Positions 14,483 to 22,316 of a stretch of 38,893 nucleotides of DNA are shown piece after piece. The DNA is from Sulfuritalea sp. (GTDB lineage: Bacteria > Pseudomonadota > Gammaproteobacteria > Burkholderiales > Rhodocyclaceae): positions 1 through 38,893 of the forward strand of contig JALHPU010000037.1 in assembly GCA_022842325.1 (NCBI GenBank), in the 5' to 3' direction. Within the stretch, counting starts at the first letter, position 1. Every line of letters begins with the position of its first letter. Both the position numbers and the translations under genes were made by a program. A model generated the notes under the pieces. That model saw only the letters and a program-made list of their open reading frames with translations, was not told where the DNA came from and did not search any database.

Positions 14483-16266
14483 TTGGAGCTTCGTTGCGTA
14501 TTCCACGCGCATCTGGTTACCGACTTCCACCGCTAGGTGGACAGCAAACTAGCACTGATCCGTGGCGCGCGGCACTACGTGGGCGACAGTGAGTGAGGTG
14601 AGGTGTGTCAACAGGGAGGAGTTGACAGGCTGACGCGACGAGGCTAAAGTTTTCGTCAGCAGTCGCATGCCTATGGGTTCATTTCAGCCAGTGATGAGCC
14701 AGGAACCGCCGTTGAGACGCGCGACGGCCGCAGGATCAGTCTGGCAAGGCCGCCTCGAAACGGGACTCGCATCGTGCAGGGCGAGAACCACCCAGCGGAA
14801 GCTGCGCCGTAACACAGACGTTCCACGCCTGAGGGCGTGTCTTTCGCCCGTCATCTTCGGGGCGCGGGGTTTACTGTCCCCATTTTCGTTTGTTGTACCG
14901 CGAGCCTCGGCTGGCGGAGTTTGTTTGCATCACAGCCAGCGCGTATATCTCCAAGGTCTCCTTGGAAATGTACGTGCCTCGGCATGTGCGTCGCGTTATC
15001 GCGACATCCCAGCAGCGGCCCCGTGACACGGGCCGACGCCTATCGCCGCATCGGTGACACGATGCGCCGTCCGTCCCGGACGATGTTCCCCTCTGTGCCT
15101 GACCGCCAGAGACACACTACTTTATTGAATGGCATATTCAATGGATTTGAACGTACGGCATGTACGCTCGATCAAGTGTCCTCACAGAAATTCGTTGCAT
15201 GCGGCGCATCCTCGTCCCGGACGAGAACGTCAAGTTAGCGGTCACGCTCAGTGATCGGCTTGACGTGTTTGCGCAACCGTTCTCCCCGTGGTAGCAGCGG
15301 GGGCGACTAACGGGCATGGCAACATTGATTTTCGGCTTGCAACGGCCACTCAGCGGTAAGCTGAGGAGTTGCAGGACATTCGCGGTATGCGAATGCCTCC
15401 CTCGGGAGGTCCATCAGTATGGCAGAAATGCTGTTTGACTGGAGCCATCAGACACTTACGTAACGCTACGTCACGTTTCATCGCGCGTTAGATCGCGCAT
15501 ACCAGAAGACGAATGTCGACCCATCGCAACAACATGTCCACGGCGGGCAGAGACGCGCTTGCCCAATTCGTCAATGGCCGGCAAAAATAAGTGGCCATCG
15601 GCAGCTACCTGGCATCGAATTTCAGTGGCTCCAATTCGGCGACGAACTTGTAGGGATCGGTGAGTGCTCGGTGCCCATTGCTGCCGGTGGCGGAAAGTGG
15701 AAGCTGACCTTCGCCAAAATCGCCCGGAATTCGGAAGCAGCCACTCAACATGGCATTATCATATTTGTGCTTGAAAGTCGGCTGTGTAGAGGCTACCGGC
15801 AGTTCCAGAGGGTAAAACCCGATTCGGTTGACGGGCAAGCTCCGGCCAACATTTGCTCCATGATGGCGGCGGCAGGCTGAGACGCGTTGTTCGTCAAATC
15901 GTCGACCGATCTTCCGTTATTCGTTTGGACATTGACCTGGTTGAATGGAGTTTGCCGCGTACTGATGCCCTTGGAACTCTGTACTTTTGCCGCGCGCGAC
16001 TAAGTGGATGTGACCTACCGGCGTAGCGACCGGTGATTAGCATCGGCTGCGTAAAGATCTCCCGGAGGCGTCAATACAAGCAATTCCCTAACCTATATCT
16101 GGTAAGCGTATATTGCGCTGCATCCTGCCGGATGCTCGTCTTGCCAAGACTGGCGCAGCGGGGTGTTAGCTTTCCGGTGGCGATCCCCGTCTGGCATAGG
16201 TGTTAGCACTGCAGACATGAATCCGCGGATAGTTTCGATCCAAGATTTAATGATAAGGACTATCAG
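14483..16266. other. Gene-poor stretch of 1.8 kb
   Basis: No open frame here has convincing composition, start signal or motif. It contains short inverted repeats: TGTCAAC/GTTGACA at 14606-14627, TCCAAGG/CCTTGGA at 14950-14966, ATTGAAT/ATTCAAT at 15124-15142, and GCATCC/GGATGC at 16120-16135. It also contains the first copy of a ~50-bp repeat at 15590-15640. It probably holds eroded mobile DNA plus the promoter region of the gene at 16267. Confidence 0.6.
15590..15640. repeat. ~50-bp dispersed repeat, copy 1
   Basis: CAGCTACCTGGCATCGAA and the following TCAGTGG ... CAATTC ... GGCGAC recur at 28058-28108 with a few substitutions and two small gaps. It is likely the end of an old insertion element or an integrated repeat; no transposase is beside either copy. 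Confidence 0.6.
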
Positions 16267-17055
16267 ATGCGATTCAGTTCCCACCAAGCCGTATCAATTG
16301 CACTCGTGGCTGGAGTGCTTGCCGCACTGGCCAACCCGGCTTCCGCCGAGGTCACTTTGAATGCGGGTGCCCGACTGTCACGTGACAACAATGTCAATGG
16401 CTCGCCCGATACGCCGACCAAGGCGAATCAGCTCAGCGACAACTTTCTTTCGCTGAGCGCGTCGGCGGTGTATTTCAAGCCGCTGGACGATGCGCAAACC
16501 AATTATTTCATTGGTCAGATCGGCGCGATGACGGCCAATTACAACAAGTTCGACAACCTGAATAGCTCGATGCTGATGGCGAGCGCGGGGGTTTACCGGC
16601 AGTTGTCGCCGACCTGGTCCGGCCAGCTCATGGGTCGCGCCTTTCGCCGCGACACCCGGCAAAACGAACGCGATTCCAATGGCGTCGGCGCAAGCCTTGA
16701 AATCAAGAAGCAACTAAACCAGACCTTATGGGTCAAGGGGGTTGCTGACTATGAGGACAACAAAGCCAATCTCGTTTCCTTCAGCTATACCGGCGCGACC
16801 TACGGCCTGAATCTGGGCTATCTGCCGCGCACCGATACCTTCGTCAACCTCGGCTACAGCCACTCAGCGCGTGATTTCAAAAGCGTCGTGACCTTCAATA
16901 CCACCACACAAACCCTGTTCGCCGAGGTCACCGAGCGGATGTCGAAAAACTGGTACCTCAACGGCGGCTACGCCTACATGAAGAATGATTCGAACTTCGC
17001 CGGAACGGCTTACACCAACCAGGTTCTGTCGCTTGGCGTGAGCTTCAGTTATTGA
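16267..17055 (+). CDS. Outer-membrane beta-barrel protein
   Basis: A 262-residue protein with a signal peptide (1 to ~27, ending ASA-EV) followed by about ten amphipathic beta-strands typical of a small outer-membrane barrel. Examples are VTLNAGARLSRDNN, then YLNGGYAYMKNDSN and VLSLGVSFSY with a C-terminal Tyr, the BAM-recognition pattern. AAGGA lies 8-9 nt before the start. It is the first gene of a co-directional five-gene cluster with a secreted repeat protein and two oxidoreductases, so it may export or anchor the repeat protein; that is inferred from position only. Confidence 0.75.
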   Translation: MRFSSHQAVSIALVAGVLAALANPASAEVTLNAGARLSRDNNVNGSPDTPTKANQLSDNFLSLSASAVYFKPLDDAQTNYFIGQIGAMTANYNKFDNLNSSMLMASAGVYRQLSPTWSGQLMGRAFRRDTRQNERDSNGVGASLEIKKQLNQTLWVKGVADYEDNKANLVSFSYTGATYGLNLGYLPRTDTFVNLGYSHSARDFKSVVTFNTTTQTLFAEVTERMSKNWYLNGGYAYMKNDSNFAGTAYTNQVLSLGVSFSY

Positions 17056-17134
17056 GCACGCCTGACTCGTCCCAAGGCAGCCCAGTGCAACGCCTGCTGC
17101 AATCGAGGTTCAACTGCAGTTCAAGGAGATTCAA

Positions 17135-17473
17135 ATGAAATTCAGTTCCGTAATTGTGCTAATGGCATTTTCCACTCTCTCGATAGGCACCGCGGCTGCC
17201 GCGGATCAGCCGGAGCCTAACCAGACGGGGGCTACCCCGCCTGCATCCCCTACCGGTTTCGGCAGCGGAACCGGCATAGGTTCCGGCGGCGGCGCGGGTA
17301 GCTCCAACAGCATAGGCGGTGGTTTCAGTGCTCCGACCAGCGGCTCCGGCAGCCAGACCTTCGGCGCAGGTTTCAATCAGCAAACCCCCGGCTCGGGCCC
17401 GTTCGCAACCAATCCTGCGCTCAACCCCACGCTCAGTCCCGCGCCCCGTCCCGCGCTCGGAGCAGGCGGGTAG
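17135..17473 (+). CDS. Small secreted Gly/Ser/Pro-rich protein
   Basis: A 112-residue protein with a clear signal peptide (1 to ~23, ending AAA-AD) and a mature part made almost wholly of Gly, Ser, Thr, Pro and Asn, with GFGSGTGIGSGGGAGSS, then NSIGGGFSAPTSGSGS. No folded domain is recognisable. CAAGGAG precedes the start by 6 nt. It shares low-complexity composition and the cluster with the large repeat protein encoded 133 bp downstream. A structural or matrix role is plausible, unproven. Confidence 0.65.
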   Translation: MKFSSVIVLMAFSTLSIGTAAAADQPEPNQTGATPPASPTGFGSGTGIGSGGGAGSSNSIGGGFSAPTSGSGSQTFGAGFNQQTPGSGPFATNPALNPTLSPAPRPALGAGG

Positions 17474-17606
17474 GGGGAGCGTTATAGCGGATTTATTGGT
17501 GCTTGCCGCGAAAGCTGTTCACCGCCAGATCGGTTGAGAAAGCGACGCCCCGGAAAGGGTGTCTGAATTTTGATGATGCCGGACCGATCGAGCGAGGAGC
17601 AGCGAA

Positions 17607-20273
17607 ATGGACCAACAGGATCCCGATTCGGTAGACGGCGGAGGGAAGCGGGAACCCCTGTCGCGCCTGATGCTCACGCTTATCGCGGGCTTGGGCATGT
17701 CGTGCTGGGGCCCGGCTGCACTGGCGGCAAGCGAGCCTCTGCCCAACATCAAGGTCATCGTCAAGAGCCATGCCGGCGGCATCGAGCTGGCAACCGTTAC
17801 GAACAAGGACGGGATATATAAATTCACCGGGCTGACACCGGGCAAATACGACCTGACGATCGTCGGCCAGAGCGTTCAGTCGATCACCGTCGATGGCAAG
17901 CGAACCATCGTCGGGATGTTGAGGCGCAACGACGACGGCACCATTGCCTACAGCTACGACACGTCGCCCGGCTCTCCCGGTGTGGGCACCACGGGTACGG
18001 GTACGACTGGTACAGGCACCGGCACGACAGGCACTAGCTCCACTGGCCACACCAGCCCCACGAGTCCGACCAGCGTCACGCGACCGCCCACCAGTTCCGA
18101 CGTGACGAGTCCCATCACCACGACCACCAGTTCGACGAAGCCGACCACCACCACCACGGGCACCGATCCGACCAGCGTCACGCGACCGCCCACCAGTTCC
18201 GACGTGACGAGTCCCATCACCACGACCACCAGTTCGACGAAGCCGACCACCACCACGACGGGCACCGATCCGACCAGCGTCACGCGGCCACCCACCGGCC
18301 TTGACTCGACGAGTGTCACCAGCCCGACCAAGCCGCCAACCACTACCACGGGTACCGATCCGACCAGCACCACGCGGCCACCCACCGGTGTTGATCCGAC
18401 GAGTGTCACCAGTCCGACCAAGCCGCCCACCACCACGGGCACCGATCCGACCAGCACCACGCGACCGCCCACCGGCCTTGACTCGACGAGCGTCACCAGC
18501 CCGACCAAGCCGCCCACCACCACGGGCACCGATCCGACAAGTACCACGCGGCCACCGACCGGAGTTGATCCGACGAGTGTCACCAGCTCGACGAAGCCGA
18601 CGACGACCACGGGTACCGATCCGACGAGTGCGGTCACCACCGGCACCAGTTCGACGAAACCGACCACCACTGCCAGCACTGCGACAACGGGGACTACGCG
18701 CCCACCCACCGCCGGCACCGACCCAACGAGCGCTGTCACCACCGGCACCAGCCCAACCAAACCCACCACCACGGGCACGGGCGTGGGGCCGGCAACCACG
18801 ACCACCGGCACCGCGGCTACGCGACCGCCGACTGCGAGTATGGACCCAACGGGCGCCGTCACCAACGCGACCAGCCCCACCAAACCTGCCACTACCGGCG
18901 GCACCAATGCGACCAGCACCGCAAGACCGCCCACCGGCACCGACCCGACCAGTGCCACTACCACAGGCACGTCGAACGACGTGGGCATCACCATCATCAC
19001 CGGCACTACCGGGAGCACGGGAACTACCACCACTACAGGCACCGAAGCGACGCGCCCTCCGACCGCGGGCACCGGCGTGGGCCCAGGCACTACCGGCACG
19101 ACGACCGTGGGGGGCACGACCACGGGCACCACCAAACCCAACACCACCACAGGCACAGGCGTGGGACCGGCAACCACGACCACCGGCACCGCGGCGACGC
19201 GACCGCCGACTGCGAGCACGGACCCAACGGGCGCCGTCACCAACGCGACCAGCCCCACCAAACCTGCCACTACCGGCGGCACCAATGCGACCAGCACCGC
19301 AAGACCGCCCACCGGTACCGACCCGACCAGTGCTGTTACCACAGGCACGTCGAACGACGTGGGCATCACCATCATCACCGGCACTACCGGGAGCACGGGA
19401 ACCACCACCACAGGCACCGAGGCGACGCGCCCGCCGACCGCGGGCACCGGCGTGGGACCAGGCACCACAGCCACGACGACCGTGGGGGGCACGACCACGG
19501 GCACCACCAAACCCACCACCACCACCGGCACCGCGGCGACGCGCCCGCCGACTGCGAGCACGGACCCAACGGGCGCCGTCACCAACGCGACCAGCCCCAC
19601 CAAACCTGCCACCACCGGCGGCACCAATGTGACCAGCACTGCAAGACCGCCCACCGGTACCGACCCGACCAGTGCCGTTACCACAGGCACGTCGAACGAC
19701 GTGGGCATGACCATCATCACCGGCACTACCGGTAGCGCAGGCACCAGCGCCACCGCGGGAACAACAGGCAACACGGGAACCACCGGTACGTCGAACAATG
19801 TCGGCGCCACCATCGTCACCGGCACTGCTGGAACCTCAGGAACCTCGGGAACCACGGGTACGACTGTCGCCACAGGACCCGCCGGCACCACGGGTAGCAC
19901 GGGCACGGCGGGCGCCGGCGAGACACGTCCTGACGGGAAACCTGCCGATTCGGCTCAAAAGGCCGGGAACGAAGAACGCGCGCGCGAACCGAAGGCGGAC
20001 TCCAGCGCATCCGGAAACTCGGCTGTCACCAGTGGCGCAGCAGGGGCAGCACCCGATGCAGCGGCCAAGGCTGGCGAAAAACCCGTCGGCGGATTCGGTA
20101 GCGGCAACGCCATGAGTCCCGGCGGCATGGGGTCCGGCCCCGGCATGAGCCCCATGGGCCCCGGACCGGGAATGGGACCTGCCGCACCGGGCGGTGCCAT
20201 GGGCGGGCCAGCCGGCCCGATGGGTGGCCCCGGCGGTCCCATGGGCGGGCCTGGCGGTCCGATGAAACGTTAG
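17607..20273 (+). CDS. Secreted 888-residue Thr/Pro/Gly repeat protein
   Basis: The N-terminal part is a signal peptide (hydrophobic core ~21-38, cleavage after ALA at ~40) and one Ig-like carboxypeptidase-regulatory/SdrD-B type domain (~45-125, with TNKDGIYKFTGLTPGKYDLT). Then come about 680 residues of Thr, Pro, Gly and Ser repeats. First are 24-34 residue units around TDPTS-x-TRPPT, then 114-126 residue units each holding SNDVGITIITG. The last 60 residues are Gly/Met/Pro-rich (GMGSGPGMSPMGPGPG). GAGGAG precedes the start. It has the look of a mucin-like surface or matrix stalk. No sortase or autotransporter domain is seen; export beyond the periplasm is not explained. Confidence 0.8.
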   Translation: MDQQDPDSVDGGGKREPLSRLMLTLIAGLGMSCWGPAALAASEPLPNIKVIVKSHAGGIELATVTNKDGIYKFTGLTPGKYDLTIVGQSVQSITVDGKRTIVGMLRRNDDGTIAYSYDTSPGSPGVGTTGTGTTGTGTGTTGTSSTGHTSPTSPTSVTRPPTSSDVTSPITTTTSSTKPTTTTTGTDPTSVTRPPTSSDVTSPITTTTSSTKPTTTTTGTDPTSVTRPPTGLDSTSVTSPTKPPTTTTGTDPTSTTRPPTGVDPTSVTSPTKPPTTTGTDPTSTTRPPTGLDSTSVTSPTKPPTTTGTDPTSTTRPPTGVDPTSVTSSTKPTTTTGTDPTSAVTTGTSSTKPTTTASTATTGTTRPPTAGTDPTSAVTTGTSPTKPTTTGTGVGPATTTTGTAATRPPTASMDPTGAVTNATSPTKPATTGGTNATSTARPPTGTDPTSATTTGTSNDVGITIITGTTGSTGTTTTTGTEATRPPTAGTGVGPGTTGTTTVGGTTTGTTKPNTTTGTGVGPATTTTGTAATRPPTASTDPTGAVTNATSPTKPATTGGTNATSTARPPTGTDPTSAVTTGTSNDVGITIITGTTGSTGTTTTGTEATRPPTAGTGVGPGTTATTTVGGTTTGTTKPTTTTGTAATRPPTASTDPTGAVTNATSPTKPATTGGTNVTSTARPPTGTDPTSAVTTGTSNDVGMTIITGTTGSAGTSATAGTTGNTGTTGTSNNVGATIVTGTAGTSGTSGTTGTTVATGPAGTTGSTGTAGAGETRPDGKPADSAQKAGNEERAREPKADSSASGNSAVTSGAAGAAPDAAAKAGEKPVGGFGSGNAMSPGGMGSGPGMSPMGPGPGMGPAAPGGAMGGPAGPMGGPGGPMGGPGGPMKR
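18779..19800 (+). repeat. Long in-gene tandem repeats (378 and 342 bp)
   Basis: The code for SNDVGITIITG occurs at 18971, 19349 and 19691, i.e. 378 and 342 bp apart, with a variant at 19790. The flanking blocks (TGVGPATTTTGTAATRPPTA, TNATSPTKPATTGGTN, TEATRPPTAGTGVGPGTT) are copied almost letter for letter. Spacings are multiples of three, so unit gain or loss keeps the frame. Shorter units with 84-102 bp periods precede this from about 18060. Confidence 0.85.
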
Positions 20274-20420
20274 TCGGTTTCGCCCATGCGCTTCGCCCCA
20301 TTTTCCCGCCGAGGCGAAAAGATCGCCAGCCGGGTTTCCCTGGCTGCCAGCGTCACCTGACAAGCGGGTCGCCCGCCGCGGCGCCTATGACAAATTGGTT
20401 GTTTTACCGGATAGGCATGC

Positions 20421-22316
20421 ATGAAAGCACTTTACCTTGGCGAACTGGAACTGGTCGGACGCGCGCTGTTGCCGCAACTGGAACAGGCCGGCTATACGGT
20501 GCACTGCGCGGTGCACTGCGGCGATCTCGATCCCGCGCGGCACTATGATCTGGTGGTGGATAACACCTCCGCGTCGGCCACCGAAGTACGCGCCCTCGTC
20601 GCCGGCATCGGCCACCATGCCGCGCACTACGTGCTGCTCTCGGGCAGCCGGGTGTATCCGGCATTCTTCCGCCTGAGGCCCTGGTGCGAAGACGAGGTCG
20701 ACGTCTCGCTCGACCTGTTTCAATCCCTTCCGCCCTCCGTGCTTGCGGCACGCGCCACCGAAAGGGAGCTGCGCCTGTTGTCGCGCGGCCGCTTCCCGAT
20801 CACGATCCTGCGCCCGGCTGAAGTGGAAGGGCCCGATGCGCCCAACGGCATCACCGGCTGGTTCGTCGACCGGATTCTGGATGGCGGCCTGATCGTTCTC
20901 CCCGAGGGCGACCTGCCGACCTATCGGCATGTGTCGGCCGAGGACCTGGCGCGCGCCGTCCTTACCGTCGCCGGACGCAAGGAGGCGTTCGACCGTGCGC
21001 TCAATGTCTCCAGTCAGGCCCTGCTTGGTTACTGGGGCCATGCGGCGATGGTGCGCGACGGCCTGGGCGTGCCCCTGCGTTATGGCTATGTGCCCGCCTG
21101 GCGCTGGCGGGCGGCCGGGCTTTCGCTGCCGATGGGGGAACTGGCTTCTTCATCGTTCATCGAGTCATCGCCGGTGCTTCATCAACTTGGCTGGCGGCCG
21201 GGCGACACGTTTGAGTTCGTCACCACGCTGGCCCGTCACTGTGCCGAACAGCGGCAGCCCGGTGACCAGCCCGTGATCGCGCGTGAGCGCCAGGTGTTGC
21301 ACGAGGCAGAGGCGGTGACGCTGTACACCCCGGCTGTCGCATCGGTGCCGGCGCCGCAGCACAAGACCCGGCAGTGGAGCCTGCGTGCCTGGGGCGGACG
21401 ACCGGCCAGCCTCCACCTCGAGCGCATGGACAATGTGCAGACCTTCCCGGCGCCGCTGGTCAAAGTCTGTGCGCTGACCCTCACCGCTGCGGAAGAATGC
21501 TTCATGCGCGGGGAATATCAGCAGCAGGGCGACCGCACGATAGGTCACAACGCCCTGTTGCAAGTGGTGCAACCCGGCGCGTCCAGCCTGACCTTCGGCG
21601 CCATGATGGTGCCGCTGTCGACGCTGCCCTGCGCCGACCCGGAGTGTCCGTGGTGCAGCAACGGCTACCATGCCGTGCTGGGCATCGGTTGCGGCGGCTA
21701 TGGCTGGGGCATATGCACCACGCCGCCCTCGCATCTGATTCCGGCGCCGGCGGAACTGGGCATGGCCATCCTCCTCGCCGATCCCCTGGCAACTTTGCTC
21801 GATGCACTTGCGGCACCGCTGGCCGACGATCCGGGGCCGGTGTGGATTGCCGGGCGCACATTCGAAGCAGCGCTGGTCGCCTGGCTGGCGCAGGATGCCG
21901 GGCGGCCGGTGCTGCACGTGGATCGCCTCGGCTGGGGTCACGCCGAGTTCCCCACGCAATGTATTGCACCCGCGCTCGAGCAAGTGCGTGCCGGCACCCT
22001 CGCCGCACCGACGCTGGCGGTCGATTTCACCGGCTCCGGCGACGTCACCTGGCCCCTGGCCCACGCCCTGAAGGCCGGCTCGTCGCTGCATGTGCGGCGG
22101 CGCCCGCTTGGCCTGCCCTACGGTATTCACTGCCACGTGCTGCCCGCTGCCGCGGCCACCCGCGCCCTGCTGGAACAGGCCATCGGCACCCTGCAGCGCT
22201 GGTCGCTGTACCGCAACATCGATGCCCGCGTCGGCCCTGCCGTGCCGCTGGACCTCTATTGGGACGCCTTGCTGCCATCGCCATTTTCCCTGCCCTGGCT
22301 GGAGGACAAAGCATGA
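20421..22316 (+). CDS. Fusion: degenerate SDR (epimerase) + zinc MDR-like dehydrogenase
   Basis: A 631-residue protein. Residues 1 to ~285 follow an extended-SDR/NAD-epimerase fold (ILRPAEVEGPD, YRHVSAEDLARAVL). The nucleotide-binding Gly motif is lost (YLGELELVG) and no Tyr-x3-Lys is seen, so this half looks non-catalytic. Residues ~320-631 resemble medium-chain dehydrogenases: GHNALLQVVQPG around His376 in place of the GHE motif, and Cys404, Cys409, Cys412 and Cys424 in a structural-zinc-like lobe. It ends in ATGA, overlapping the next gene, so the two products are made together and may form a complex. Substrate unknown. Confidence 0.75.
   Translation: MKALYLGELELVGRALLPQLEQAGYTVHCAVHCGDLDPARHYDLVVDNTSASATEVRALVAGIGHHAAHYVLLSGSRVYPAFFRLRPWCEDEVDVSLDLFQSLPPSVLAARATERELRLLSRGRFPITILRPAEVEGPDAPNGITGWFVDRILDGGLIVLPEGDLPTYRHVSAEDLARAVLTVAGRKEAFDRALNVSSQALLGYWGHAAMVRDGLGVPLRYGYVPAWRWRAAGLSLPMGELASSSFIESSPVLHQLGWRPGDTFEFVTTLARHCAEQRQPGDQPVIARERQVLHEAEAVTLYTPAVASVPAPQHKTRQWSLRAWGGRPASLHLERMDNVQTFPAPLVKVCALTLTAAEECFMRGEYQQQGDRTIGHNALLQVVQPGASSLTFGAMMVPLSTLPCADPECPWCSNGYHAVLGIGCGGYGWGICTTPPSHLIPAPAELGMAILLADPLATLLDALAAPLADDPGPVWIAGRTFEAALVAWLAQDAGRPVLHVDRLGWGHAEFPTQCIAPALEQVRAGTLAAPTLAVDFTGSGDVTWPLAHALKAGSSLHVRRRPLGLPYGIHCHVLPAAAATRALLEQAIGTLQRWSLYRNIDARVGPAVPLDLYWDALLPSPFSLPWLEDKA

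Noticed and set aside
14667..15238. Two overlapping plus-strand frames of 119 and 133 codons
   Set aside because: No ribosome site, no recognisable motif and poor composition; the stretch contains several palindromes and looks non-coding.
17607..17750. Lipoprotein signal in the repeat protein (GMSC)
   Set aside because: The residue three before the Cys is Gly rather than Leu/Val/Ile, and a normal signal peptidase I site (ALA-AS) follows.
17954..19906. A 650-codon open frame antisense to the repeat gene, and a 443-codon frame on the plus strand
   Set aside because: Both are shadows of the ACC/ACG/GGC-rich repeats, which contain no stop words in several frames. They lack ribosome sites, and their translations (VVPVV, RPPAP) are pure repeat artefacts.
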